From Bacteroidota bacterium (lineage in GTDB: Bacteria; Bacteroidota; Bacteroidia; Chitinophagales; BACL12), in the NCBI GenBank assembly GCA_016706255.1, contig JADJJZ010000003.1, positions 1,088,501 through 1,152,500 of the forward strand: a stretch of 64,000 bases of DNA, read 5' to 3'. The translations under genes and the position numbers were made by a program. The notes below the pieces were generated by a model, which ran no database searches, had not been told where the DNA came from, and saw only the letters and a list, made by a program, of their open reading frames with translations. Shown here in pieces: positions 11,501 through 19,771 of this stretch. Positions within the stretch are counted from its first letter, which is position 1, and each line of letters starts with the position of its first letter.

Positions 11501-11591
11501 CTCATTTACAGATAACGTTTATTATGGTATCGATTTTTACAGTGCACCACAACCTAAAACCATGGTACTGGGTATTAGTATCGCACTTTAA
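8520..11591 (+). CDS. SusC/RagA-family TonB-linked outer-membrane transporter
   Basis: 1023 residues. Signal peptide (1-20), CarboxypepD_reg-like domain (about 22-100), the SusC signature DEVVVVGYGTEVKTKVTGSIS leading into the plug domain (about 105-240), then a 22-strand beta-barrel ending in LGISIAL with a terminal hydrophobic residue. It forms the TonB-driven barrel that, with the SusD lipoprotein encoded 36 bases downstream, imports oligosaccharides or oligopeptides. No glycoside hydrolase lies nearby, while a secreted protease and an oligopeptidase do, so peptide uptake as in RagAB is the better guess. The substrate cannot be read from the sequence. Confidence 0.93.
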   Translation: MRKYLLLIVVSFVSIQLFGQGRTITGKITDADNGEYMPGVTILLEGTQNGTISDSDGKYSISVPETGGVLVFSFVGYETQKVTLTEKNVVYVSLKMSQEVLDEVVVVGYGTEVKTKVTGSISEISGDEIALTPVATVEQTLQGKAAGLFIEANNGKVGGDVKIRIRGSSSINASNQPLIIVDGIPINTVAVNDYFNVYLNPLNDIDFNDIESVEVLKDASASAIYGSRAANGVIIITTKRGKEGKAKITLDYQQGFSTPTRLREFLNAEEYIDYFTQAAINAGEYDFANGLSGYATVEEAVDDYISDVEKKFDRLAGHTDWRTSPANTDWQSKAFQPATSSMIDFSISGGTEKIQYFTSVGYSYQDGIMLGNHGDRFNVLNNLDAQLTDKFSMSLNLNLSRSINNDIPDDNSFSTPLQMVAQSPLTPTKDTTGEYYNTPTALYYNPLIEVDNVFFESTTFRTLANWSGEYQLIPSLAIRAELGGDITNHWQQRFYGSKSEVGLSVGGYATNYNSGVQYLDTKLLLVFNKKVEKSTFGATGGVEYNKYDDYYNSVEGQGFPNDKLQTLASAAEIVEGTSVLSYYRFISYFVRATYDYETKYLLNITARADGSSRFGEANRYGVFPSASAGWVISNEDFLKGSKKVSLLKLRASFGLTGNAGIGNFDYKGLYGISSYAGTSALYPSTIANPELTWEKTAQFDIGFDFGFFNDRITGELDYYIKNTTDLLLDVPVPATTGYAVQTQNVGSLENKGFEIVINTQNFEGDFSWGTSFNFSVNKNKILELANGQELIDLGGSDFMNVIMVGQPLGVFYGAEYAGVDPENGDGLFYVNETEGSTETTNDFNLANYVVIGDPNPDFIAGITNNFAYKNIALDVTLQGVYGNDVNLQGDYWMSSNASQYDNQTVDQLDAWQNPGDDTDIPENRLLFANGTEARSSRYLSDASYLRVKTVTLSYTFPKRLTQRMNMSSLRLYASAYNMFTFTNYIGWDPEVSTDSFTDNVYYGIDFYSAPQPKTMVLGISIAL

Positions 11592-11627
11592 TTTTTGTAA
11601 ATAATTGTAATCATAAATCGAAAAAAT

Positions 11628-12968
11628 ATGAAAAAGTCATTATATAGATTTTTAACATTGAGTTTAATTGTGGTTTCAGTTTCTTCTTGTGAAGATTTAT
11701 TGCAATTGGAACCGGCTCAAAGTTTAAGTAACGAAACTGCCCTCGATAACGATCAGGGTGTTAAACAAGCACTTATTGGTGCTTATGATAATATGTCGCA
11801 AACATCCTTATTGGGTGGCGAATTAATGCGCAATGCCGAATTATACGGTGGTGCCGGTGAAATTTTATGGGTAGGTACTTATACGGCACCGCGTGAAATT
11901 TTTAACCGCGACATACTTGCCTTAAATGGTGATGTGCTCGATTTTTGGACCGATGCTTATGAGGTAATTAATTCATGTAATAATGTAATTAATGCAATTG
12001 ATATTGTATTACCTGAAGATCAGGCAAGAGTTAAAGGTGAAGCACTCGCTTTAAGAGCCTGGGCACATTTTGAACTTACGCGTATGTTTGGTCAGCAATA
12101 TGAAGCGGGTTTAGATAATACACAATTGGCTGTTCCGCTAATTTTAATTCCTACTATAAATTTTGGTGATAATGTTGATGTTACACGCAATACTGTGGAA
12201 GAATGTTATGCACAAATCATCACTGATTTAAATGAAGCAGAAAGTTTATTACCGGAGAAAAACGATGAGTTTATTAATAAATATGTAGCTGCTGCATTAC
12301 TTGCACGTGTGTATTTACAGAAAGCGGATTATGCTGCTGCACGTGACGCTGCGAACCGTGTAATTGGTTCTAACGATTTTCAACTGAACGAAACTTTTGC
12401 TGAAACTTTTGCAAACGACGATGCAACAAATGAAGACGTATTCAGTGTTGAAAATTCAGAACTTGATAATAGTAATGTAATGGCAACCTATTTTGCAATT
12501 AACGATTTTGGTGGTCGTGCAGATATTGAAATTGAACCGGAACATCTTGCACTTTATGATGATGCAGATGCACGTAAAGCAATGTTTTTGGTAGATGGGG
12601 ATGCTACTTATACTACTAAATTTAATAATGAATTTGGTAACGTAAGTATTATTCGTATTGCAGAAATGTATTTAATCCGCGCTGAATGTAACGAACGCCT
12701 TGGAACTGCAATTGGCGCCGCACCGGTAGATGATTATAACAAAACACATGTACGTGCCGGTTTACCTGCTGCTGTTACCGTAACTTTAGAAGCTATTTTA
12801 TTGGAACGTCGCCTCGAACTAGCATTTGAAGGATTTAAAGTGCATGATATCAAACGCCTTAAAGGTATGGTAGGCACTATGAATTACAATGATCCTAAAA
12901 TGGTTTATCCTGTGCCAATTTCTGAAATAGAAATTAATCCTTTACTTATTCAAAATGAAGGGTATTAA
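11628..12968 (+). CDS. SusD/RagB-family nutrient-binding lipoprotein
   Basis: 446 residues with a lipoprotein signal peptide and lipobox VSSC (lipid Cys21). The body shows the SusD pattern: SusD-like N-terminal domain with TPR helices, ALALRAWAHFELTRMFG around residues 140-156 and the C-terminal ERRLELAFEGFKVHDIKRLKG motif. It caps the SusC barrel on the outer face and supplies substrate binding. Length is short for SusD proteins of polysaccharide loci (commonly 500 or more residues), consistent with a small-ligand or peptide system. It is co-transcribed with susC and followed by a strong terminator. Confidence 0.92.
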   Translation: MKKSLYRFLTLSLIVVSVSSCEDLLQLEPAQSLSNETALDNDQGVKQALIGAYDNMSQTSLLGGELMRNAELYGGAGEILWVGTYTAPREIFNRDILALNGDVLDFWTDAYEVINSCNNVINAIDIVLPEDQARVKGEALALRAWAHFELTRMFGQQYEAGLDNTQLAVPLILIPTINFGDNVDVTRNTVEECYAQIITDLNEAESLLPEKNDEFINKYVAAALLARVYLQKADYAAARDAANRVIGSNDFQLNETFAETFANDDATNEDVFSVENSELDNSNVMATYFAINDFGGRADIEIEPEHLALYDDADARKAMFLVDGDATYTTKFNNEFGNVSIIRIAEMYLIRAECNERLGTAIGAAPVDDYNKTHVRAGLPAAVTVTLEAILLERRLELAFEGFKVHDIKRLKGMVGTMNYNDPKMVYPVPISEIEINPLLIQNEGY

Positions 12969-12996
12969 TAAATAGGATTTATTATAAATTAATTAA

Positions 12997-13026
12997 AGCG
13001 AGCTGGTTTTCCGGCTCGCTTTTTTT
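12997..13026 (+). terminator. Rho-independent terminator after susD
   Basis: Ten-base stem (AGCGAGCTGG / CCGGCTCGCT, with one G-T pair) closing a TTTT loop, followed by seven T. It ends the SusC/SusD operon. Confidence 0.9.
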
Positions 13027-13271
13027 ATAATTTTCAGTAAAGTCAATTCACAAAATACTCGGCAAAATTTCAGGAAATGTGACATGGTTTAAAAGTCTAA
13101 AAATGTTCTCTATCTTCCCTTATGCCATCAATTTTTGGAAAAAAGTGATAAAAAAGTGTCGAAATGTGACATGAGTGTAGAAGTCACTTTTTTAAGTATT
13201 ATCAGTTACAGTAGGATTTATAGTTATATTTATTGTGATAAATAAAATTATTTCACATTAAATTTTGCCAA
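13027..13271. promoter_or_regulatory. Intergenic region with two ATGTGACAT motifs and an inverted repeat
   Basis: With the terminator this makes about 300 bases without a gene. AAATGTGACATGGTT sits at 13075-13089 and AAATGTGACATGA at 13162-13174; both share the dyad ATGT-G-ACAT with the copy upstream of susC at 8428-8443 (opposite orientation). AAAAAAGTGA near 13139 and TCACTTTTTT near 13184 form an additional inverted pair. No coding potential was seen. It is probably the promoter region of the next gene pair. Confidence 0.4.
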
Positions 13272-13645
13272 ATGAAAAGATTAATTCTTCCCGTGCTCCT
13301 CGCAGCTGGTTTGTTATTATCCGTTGATGGATATGCACAAACGGCAGTGAAAGTTGACAAAAATTTTCCATCCAATTAACAGATGAATTGTTACAACAAA
13401 AATTTGTTCAATTGGATATTTCTGATTTACAGTTTAAAAGCGAAGCTGATGCGCAGAAATTTTTTAAATCAATCGCTAACAACCTTTGTGAATTTAAAGT
13501 TGATTATGCAAATAAAACTGCAGTAATGATGCTTTATCCTGATCGTTTAGGAAAATTCACATGGACGCTCGACGATTGGAATAAATATGTAGGCGATATG
13601 TCTGCACGTTGCACTGCTACGTATAATTCATTTTTAAACCAATAA
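13272..13645 (+). CDS. Small secreted protein of unknown function, frameshifted
   Basis: The ATG at 13272 opens a good signal peptide (MKRLILPVLLAAGLLLSVDGYAQ) but this frame stops at 13379. The -1 frame continues without a break as SIQLTDELLQQKFVQLD to the stop at 13645. Joining them at the A5T4 run near 13359-13367 gives a plausible 124-residue exported protein. The C-terminal part is acidic and aromatic-rich (LGKFTWTLDDWNKYV); I recognise no family. It is 16 bases from the following T9SS protein gene and is likely co-transcribed. The break is most simply a one-base deletion in the assembly; a real mutation or a programmed frameshift (heptamer A AAT TTT) is not excluded. Confidence 0.6.
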
Positions 13646-13661
13646 TGCTAAATCAGAAACT

Positions 13662-14936
13662 ATGAAAAAAAATTACATAAAAATTTCGGCTGCAGCAATT
13701 ATAATTATTGGTTCAGCTATGGTAGGCAACGCTCAAATTGTTGGCGGTGTTTCTTATTTGAAAGGTAAATTTGTTGAAGTAGCAATTTCCGATTGCGGAA
13801 CTTACACTTCAGCAGCAGAAGGTGTTGTAGTTGCAGCACCAACAGGTTATCACGAAAATACTATAGATGGTTCATTATCATTTGGTAATGACGTAAATGT
13901 TGATGGATGGGACTTAGGTGTACCTGATCAGTGTGGTGATTATATTATGCCGGGTTCACCTGAAGATGGCTTCGCTATTCAAATGGGAACAGGAACTGTT
14001 TATGGAAACATTCAACCATATTGCTATAGCCCAACGTTATTTACACCAAACTTACCTTCATTTGAAGGTGGTAACACTTTTAATGCAAATGGTGGTGCAA
14101 CAAGAAAAAGCATTTGGCAGGGAACGAATACCGATTTAGGTTTAGCTATTGCTCAAACTTCTTATTTCTTAAATAAAAAACAGGCAATTTTAACTATCGT
14201 TGATATTTGTAATGGTGGTGATGAATTGTATGATGTTTATTATGCAAGAAATGCTGACCCGGATAATGACCAGGTTACTACCGGCGATTTTACAACAAAA
14301 AACAATGTTGTAAAACAATATGCAACAGGCGGTTTTTCTTATGTATCTGCAGCAAGTAATGTTGGCTCACCTTGTTTTATGAGTTATGTAACCGGTGATG
14401 CACGTGGTAAAGTATCACGCGGTAATTTCAGCATGGGTTCACCTTACGATATGTATAATGGCTTAAGTGGTTATGTAACTACTTCAGGTGCAAACAGCGC
14501 TGATGAAGCAATTCAGGTTTCATTTAAAATCGACACTATTGCGCATAACGATTGTGCATGTGTTGCTTACAGTACCGTGTTTACTTCTGCAGGTGTTACT
14601 GAACAGGTTGCTTTAACAAATACAGCTTGTGCTACTTTAGGTACACTTGCTCGTTTTGGTGAAGACGTTGTTGCTGAATACCTCGATAATCCAACTTATT
14701 TCTTAAACAATCAAATGTTAGTATATCCTAACCCTTCTAACGGTAATTTCACTTTGAATTTATTCGAAATTGAAAATGCTACAATTACAGTTGTAAGTAT
14801 TACAGGTCAGGTTGTTTATACTGAAACAGGTGTTAGCAATATTGCAGGTATCACACTCGAAAATTTAACTCCGGGTTTATATCTTGTAAATGCTGAATAC
14901 GCAGATGGTAAAAAATTACCAAATCAGTTGTTATAG
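13662..14936 (+). CDS. Secreted T9SS-substrate protein of unknown function
   Basis: 424 residues. Signal peptide (1-24, ending VGNAQ), a long central region rich in Gly, Asn, Tyr and Thr with Cys residues (about 30-340) that I cannot assign, and a T9SS type A sorting domain from about residue 350 (LVYPNPSNGNFTLNLF ... LTPGLYLVNAEYADGK). It should be exported through Sec and T9SS and either released or anchored on the surface. It forms a pair with the small secreted protein upstream and ends at a strong terminator. Confidence 0.75.
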   Translation: MKKNYIKISAAAIIIIGSAMVGNAQIVGGVSYLKGKFVEVAISDCGTYTSAAEGVVVAAPTGYHENTIDGSLSFGNDVNVDGWDLGVPDQCGDYIMPGSPEDGFAIQMGTGTVYGNIQPYCYSPTLFTPNLPSFEGGNTFNANGGATRKSIWQGTNTDLGLAIAQTSYFLNKKQAILTIVDICNGGDELYDVYYARNADPDNDQVTTGDFTTKNNVVKQYATGGFSYVSAASNVGSPCFMSYVTGDARGKVSRGNFSMGSPYDMYNGLSGYVTTSGANSADEAIQVSFKIDTIAHNDCACVAYSTVFTSAGVTEQVALTNTACATLGTLARFGEDVVAEYLDNPTYFLNNQMLVYPNPSNGNFTLNLFEIENATITVVSITGQVVYTETGVSNIAGITLENLTPGLYLVNAEYADGKKLPNQLL

Positions 14937-14963
14937 AATAATTTTCTTTAGAGCTTAAAAATG

Positions 14964-14998
14964 AAAGAGGCTGTCGTGAGATGAGCCTCTTTTTTTTT
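14964..14998 (+). terminator. Rho-independent terminator
   Basis: Nine-base stem AAAGAGGCT / AGCCTCTTT followed by a run of T. It ends the 13.3-14.9 kb unit and overlaps the end of the convergent DUF4846 gene. Confidence 0.85.
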
Positions 14999-15850
14999 AT
15001 TCCCATCTATATAATTCATCACCATTAAAATTAAATTGTGGTGTAGCAATTAAATCATGTTGAATCGAATACCATGGGTTGATTTTTCCTTCATCCAGAT
15101 TAATTAAAATTTCAATTTCCTGAGCAGGTGTAAACCCTTGTGCCAATAAAAATAGGCGCTCACCGGTACTATCATTTTTACATACATCCATTACAATTAC
15201 AACATGCCCGGGAAAACGGGATGGATAAATAAATCACCCGGCTGAATGCTGTCAATAGCAACTTTTTTTAATTCTTCCGATAAAGAAAATGATCCGGCAT
15301 AGGTATAAACTAAATCCAGATAATCCTGAAAGGTTTCATATCCATAATCTTTTTTTGCTTTTTGAATCCAGCTTGCAGTATTACCATTAAATTGTATACG
15401 TTTGCCCTCAGCATAATTTACATAAGCACATGGCTGACCGTTAGAGAAATTAAATGTTATTTTGTTGTATTGTTTATTCGCATATAAATATTCAGCATAC
15501 AACCGCATACCGCTGTCGGCGCATTGTTGCAAATCTTTGTTGCGAAGTGGCATATCAATTACGCCACAATGCACAAATACACGCTTCGAGCGGCCGTCAA
15601 ACAATAATACATCCTCATCTGAAGGTTTTAAGGGTAGGTTTCTTAAATAAGCTGTAAACGAACCCTCCGGAGCAGGTATTCTGGAAAATGATGAGGGACA
15701 AGCGATGCGTTTTGCAATAGTTCTGCCGCTTGTGTCAATTAATTTTTCATTAACCTCACCTTTTGTAATTCCGGCTTTAATTAATAATTTGTTTTTACAA
15801 CTGCTTAAAATTCCAATAAACAGTAAACAAAATAAAATAGGGTAACGCAT
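14997..15850 (-). CDS. DUF4846 lipoprotein, frameshifted
   Basis: Two open frames, 15197-15850 (217 residues) and 14997-15191, are halves of one DUF4846 protein. The first carries the lipoprotein signal (lipobox LSSC, Cys18) and the family core (FTAYLRNLPLKPSDEDVLLFDG, MRLYAEYLYANKQYNKITFNFSNG, GDLFIHPVFPG). The second continues as HVVIVMDVCKNDSTGERLFLLAQGFTPAQE and ends with NPWYS. The family normally reads GDVFI..G.PGHAVIVVD without a break, so a single base is missing in the run TTTTCCCGGG near 15205-15215. DUF4846 has no established function. It lies 24 bases downstream of an L,D-transpeptidase gene, hinting at a cell-envelope role. Confidence 0.8.
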
Positions 15851-15874
15851 GGTTAAATATTTTCTGCTAAATTA

Positions 15875-16474
15875 TTATTGCACAATTTCTACTTTGGTGC
15901 CCACTTCAACAAATGCATAAATTTCATTGATATGCGCATTTTTTAATGAGATACAACCTGCTGTCCAGTTCATGTTTTCATCTATCATATAATCCGTTCC
16001 ATCAGGCACACCGTGAATACCAATTTCACCACCAATTTTTGCATTTGCAGATATTTTCCCCTCCTTTTTTGCAGCTTCATGTTTTTTGTAACTTTCGGCA
16101 GTAGGATAATCAATCCATAAAAATTTACTCCAACCTTTATGAGGATATAAATCGCGGAGATGGAATATGCCTTCAGGAGTGCAATTATCACCCTGCTGGT
16201 TTTTATCGGCTGTTGGATTTTTTCCTAAAACAACCGGGTATGATTTAAGTGTAATACTGTCATGTTTGAGTAATAAAATAAAATCTGATTTATCAACGTA
16301 AATCCAGGTGTCTTTTTTGGTTAGATGTAAAGAGTCCATTATTGAACTGAGGGATTTATCAGGAAATGCTGATCTAACTTTAATTTGTTGCCCTGGTTTT
16401 TTATTTTCAACGGTGTTACAGGCTAACAATATACAGCATAGTGTAACTGAAATTAATAAGCGGTGGGTTTTCAT
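15875..16474 (-). CDS. L,D-transpeptidase (YkuD) lipoprotein
   Basis: 199 residues with lipobox LLAC (lipid Cys19). The YkuD domain covers about residues 55-199 with the catalytic motif: His154 in GIHG and Cys174 in TAGCISLKN. Such enzymes make 3-3 peptidoglycan cross-links or attach proteins to the wall. The short length and the N-terminal lipid anchor suggest an outer- or inner-membrane-tethered periplasmic enzyme. It is the first gene of a two-gene unit with the DUF4846 lipoprotein. Confidence 0.88.
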   Translation of the reverse strand: MKTHRLLISVTLCCILLACNTVENKKPGQQIKVRSAFPDKSLSSIMDSLHLTKKDTWIYVDKSDFILLLKHDSITLKSYPVVLGKNPTADKNQQGDNCTPEGIFHLRDLYPHKGWSKFLWIDYPTAESYKKHEAAKKEGKISANAKIGGEIGIHGVPDGTDYMIDENMNWTAGCISLKNAHINEIYAFVEVGTKVEIVQ

Positions 16475-16594
16475 GCCAAGTAAACGGTTCGTTTTATTTC
16501 TTTAGTATATCTTGAACTTCCCATAACAGTCATATTAAGGTATCTCCATATTTTCATAAATTTGCCTGTTCGCTTTTAAACCTGATACCCAAAA

Positions 16595-17758
16595 ATGCCC
16601 AATAATTACTGGTGGTTTCCTGTGTTAGTTATGCTGATGGCAATTATAACGGCCTATGTCATTCAACGGCTGTTTCCAATTACATCGAAACCCGGCCGTT
16701 ATGAAACGATCGATGGCATGCGTGGTTTTTTAGCATTATTTGTATTTATTCACCACTGTTATATCTGGCGCAATTATCTGGCTACCGGCGAGTGGTCGGC
16801 GCCCGGTTCAACTTTATACCAACATTTCGGTGTAACGGCAGTTTCCTTTTTCTTTATGATAACTGCATTTTTATTTATCACCAAATTATTAAAAGCGCGT
16901 GAAACAGGAATAAACTGGATACAATTTTATATTTCTCGGTTTTTCAGGTTAACACCAATGTATTATGTGTCGGTTTTATGTATGATTTTAATAATACTAA
17001 GTCTTGATCACTGGCATTTAAATGTATCATTAATGCAATTTGCAAAAGATGTTGTCTATTGGGGATTATTTACATTATTGGGACCAACTTTAATAAATGG
17101 TAATAACCTAACCTTCACAACAAATGCCGGCGTAGTTTGGTCACTTACTTATGAATGGTTATTTTATTTAATGCTGTCGATTTTAGCTGTGCTGATATTA
17201 AAGAAAAAACCAAACCTGTTGTTTGCAGGTGGTATTTTACTAGCACTGATTGTTTATTTTAATTTCTGTGGCGGATATGAATTATCACTTTTTTTTCCAT
17301 TCATTGGTGGGGCAGTAGCGGCGCTTTTATATCACTATTATCCAAACATTTTATCCGTAAACCAAATATGGAAATCCATCGCCGCAGTAATTGGGCTTGT
17401 TATAATTACGCAGATAAATTTACCACATAGTATACTAAGTAAATTCGTTACCATGCTCACATTTATTTTATTTGTGTATGGTGCAAATTTATTTGGTTTA
17501 TTAACCTCTAAACCCGCAAAAATACTGGGCGACATGGCCTACAGCATTTATTTGATGCATGGCATATTGTTATTTACCACCATTTATATGCTTATTGGTA
17601 ATGATGCCGTTAATAATATGGATGGAATTACCTACTGCCTAACCTTAGCTGCAATTGTTCCTGTATTAATTATAATTTGTTATGCTACATTCCGACTGGT
17701 GGAAAAACCCGGTATGAGTGCTGCGATAAAAATTAATAAAAAGAAATCGGAAAATTAA
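16595..17758 (+). CDS. Acyltransferase family 3 (OafA/YrhL-like) membrane protein
   Basis: 387 residues with about ten predicted membrane segments. The N-terminal signature DGMRGFLALFVFIHHC holds the conserved Arg43 and the His pair 53-54 used by this family for transfer of acetyl or other acyl groups to surface polysaccharides, lipids or peptidoglycan at the inner membrane. The start ATG at 16595 lies 30 bases after a TAAATTTG box (16557-16564) that fits the Bacteroidota -7 element. Its acceptor is unknown. Confidence 0.85.
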   Translation: MPNNYWWFPVLVMLMAIITAYVIQRLFPITSKPGRYETIDGMRGFLALFVFIHHCYIWRNYLATGEWSAPGSTLYQHFGVTAVSFFFMITAFLFITKLLKARETGINWIQFYISRFFRLTPMYYVSVLCMILIILSLDHWHLNVSLMQFAKDVVYWGLFTLLGPTLINGNNLTFTTNAGVVWSLTYEWLFYLMLSILAVLILKKKPNLLFAGGILLALIVYFNFCGGYELSLFFPFIGGAVAALLYHYYPNILSVNQIWKSIAAVIGLVIITQINLPHSILSKFVTMLTFILFVYGANLFGLLTSKPAKILGDMAYSIYLMHGILLFTTIYMLIGNDAVNNMDGITYCLTLAAIVPVLIIICYATFRLVEKPGMSAAIKINKKKSEN

Positions 17759-17768
17759 TTCTTCGAAA

Positions 17769-18344
17769 TTATTTCGAAAAATTAGCCATAAATATTTTAA
17801 TAGCTAATGCCAATGCAATTACACCAAAAAATTTAGTGATGGCATGTAATCCCGTTTTGCCCACTTTCGCTTCAATCCAGTCTGTTGAACGTAATACTAA
17901 ATACATAACAATGATATTAATTAGTACTGCAATTAAAATATTATAAATTGAATATACAGAACGCATACTGATTAATACAGTAAGTGTTCCGGCTCCAACC
18001 AACAGGGGGAAAGCAATAGGCACCAGACTTGAAGAAGATCCACCTTCAGGGCTTGATTTAAAAATATGTATTCCTAAAATCATCTCTAACCCCAATAAAA
18101 AAATTACCACTGATCCTGCGAGTGCAAACGACTGGGTGTCTAAGCCGAGCAAACTCAAAATGGTATCTCCCAAAAAAAGAAAAGAAACCATTAAAATGCC
18201 GGCAAAAATGGTGGTTTTAACAGGTTGAAGTACAATGCCACGGTTTTTCATTGAAATAATTACGGGTACATTGCCGAGTACATCAATTATCGCAAATAGC
18301 GTTAAACTGATGGTAATAATATCTGAAAGTCTGATTGCAGACAT
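17769..18344 (-). CDS. MarC-family integral membrane protein
   Basis: 191 residues, six predicted membrane helices. The family pattern is visible: FAIIDVLGNVPVIISM in helix 1, then LLGLDTQSFALAGSVVIFLLGLEMILG and PIAFPLLVGAGTLTVLI. Function of MarC/UPF0056 proteins remains unclear (an early link to multiple antibiotic resistance was not upheld). It converges with the acyltransferase gene. A strong hairpin lies upstream at 18417-18458. Confidence 0.88.
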   Translation of the reverse strand: MSAIRLSDIITISLTLFAIIDVLGNVPVIISMKNRGIVLQPVKTTIFAGILMVSFLFLGDTILSLLGLDTQSFALAGSVVIFLLGLEMILGIHIFKSSPEGGSSSSLVPIAFPLLVGAGTLTVLISMRSVYSIYNILIAVLINIIVMYLVLRSTDWIEAKVGKTGLHAITKFFGVIALALAIKIFMANFSK

Positions 18345-18416
18345 AAAATAAAATTTAAAAACTAAAAATTGGGTGTATCGGTGTGTAACGGAAATATAGC
18401 CTTACTTACAGGCAGA

Positions 18417-18458
18417 AACGCAGTTGTACCAAGGGTATTCGTGAATACCAATTGCGTT
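18417..18458. promoter_or_regulatory. Two-part hairpin upstream of marC
   Basis: Outer arms AACGCAGTT / AATTGCGTT and inner arms GGTATTC / GAATACC with a 2-base loop; an 8-base bulge lies on one side. There is no T tract, so a terminator is unlikely. It could be a 5'-UTR element of marC or a small palindromic repeat. Confidence 0.35.
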
Positions 18459-18505
18459 GTTGTAGATGTTTAATGTAAATTTCATAGCAGTTACATGGGC
18501 ATAAA

Positions 18506-18538
18506 GGAAAAACGGACCCAAAAAGTTCCCGTTTTTCC
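18506..18538 (-). terminator. Terminator of the methionine operon
   Basis: Ten-base perfect stem GGAAAAACGG / CCGTTTTTCC with a 13-base loop, 14 bases beyond the homoserine dehydrogenase stop codon. A T-rich stretch follows on both strands. Confidence 0.75.
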
Positions 18539-18551
18539 ACTTTTTTGTCAA

Positions 18552-19766
18552 TTATAACGCAATTAGATTAATAGCCCGATTTTTAACCCAGTCAGCATCG
18601 ATAATTTTTTCCAGTTGAATAGTGCCAATTATATATTTAAATCCGGCAGATTCATATTTTTCTATGATATCATTAAACGCTTCAATCGGAACATCCTGCA
18701 CATCCGAATACCTTACAAATATCTTTAACTCGATATTATTATTGAGTAGTAATGTATCCTCAACCTTCAAGTCTAAGGCTTTTTGAGCTGCCAGCTGCTG
18801 GCTTATCTTTCGGTATTCATAACGATAATTATAACTCAATGCCGAAATATCACTTAATACTGCAGAACCTGTAGGTGTGCTTCCTGCTCCCTTACCCGTA
18901 AAAAACTGACGGTCCGAAAAGGCACTTTCTACTAATACACCATTGTATTCATTGTGAATATTGGTTAATTGTGAATTGCCATTAACAAAATGCGGAAATA
19001 CATAAGCATAAATTTCATTGCCCACTTTTCGGCATTTCGCGATGAGTTTTATTCGACAATGTTTTTCCCGCGCATAATTGATATCAAAATCATTTAAACG
19101 ATCGATGCCGAAATTAAAAATATGTTCAGGTTTTACAAAAATGCCAAATGCATGCAATAATAAAATGCACAGTTTAAATTTCGGGTCGTGACCTTCAATA
19201 TCCATGCGCGGATCTGTTTCGGCAAAACCTTTTTCCTGCGCTTCCTGTAACGCTAAATCAAAACTTATAGCGTCATCAAATATTTTGGTAAGAATATAAT
19301 TGGTTGAACCGTTAAAAATTCCTTCAATACTGTGTAATAAATCATTGTCATAATATTCTTCCAGATTTCTTATAATCGGAATGCTTGCACAACAAGCGCC
19401 TTCGTACAAAAATGGCACATGATATAATTGTTGTAAATCATACAGTTCATTTAAATGCGTGGCAATCATTTTCTTACTTGCACTCACCACCGCCTTTCCG
19501 TTTTTCATTGCAGTAGATACAATTTCAAACGCTGCTACATCATCATTAATTAATTCTACCACCACATCAATTTCAGGGTCGTTTAGTATTTCATCTCTGT
19601 TGGTGGTGAATAGGGTAGGGGGCTGACTGCGCGCCTTGTCTTGCTCTTTAATACATATTTTTTTGATATTCGCTTTTAATCCCTGCGTGCGCGAAAGCAC
19701 TTCATACAAACCCTGACCAACACAGCCAAATCCAAATACACCTAAGGTTAAATTTTTCCTTTCCAT
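18552..19766 (-). CDS. hom: Homoserine dehydrogenase
   Basis: 404 residues. The NAD(P) Rossmann motif GVFGFGCVGQGLYEVL is at residues 9-24, followed by the catalytic region (EGACCASIPIIRNLEEYYDNDLLHSIEGIFNGSTNYILTKI) typical of homoserine dehydrogenases. It reduces aspartate semialdehyde to homoserine, the branch point to Met and Thr. Here it is monofunctional, not fused to aspartokinase. It follows the trans-sulfuration gene by only a few bases and is therefore under the same SAM-I riboswitch. Confidence 0.92.
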   Translation of the reverse strand: MERKNLTLGVFGFGCVGQGLYEVLSRTQGLKANIKKICIKEQDKARSQPPTLFTTNRDEILNDPEIDVVVELINDDVAAFEIVSTAMKNGKAVVSASKKMIATHLNELYDLQQLYHVPFLYEGACCASIPIIRNLEEYYDNDLLHSIEGIFNGSTNYILTKIFDDAISFDLALQEAQEKGFAETDPRMDIEGHDPKFKLCILLLHAFGIFVKPEHIFNFGIDRLNDFDINYAREKHCRIKLIAKCRKVGNEIYAYVFPHFVNGNSQLTNIHNEYNGVLVESAFSDRQFFTGKGAGSTPTGSAVLSDISALSYNYRYEYRKISQQLAAQKALDLKVEDTLLLNNNIELKIFVRYSDVQDVPIEAFNDIIEKYESAGFKYIIGTIQLEKIIDADWVKNRAINLIAL

Positions 19767-19771
19767 AAAAA

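Noticed and set aside
13359..13369. Programmed -1 frameshifting as the preferred reading
   Set aside because: The heptamer fits, but two other genes break the same way at homopolymers and the contig end is full of indels, so error is simpler.
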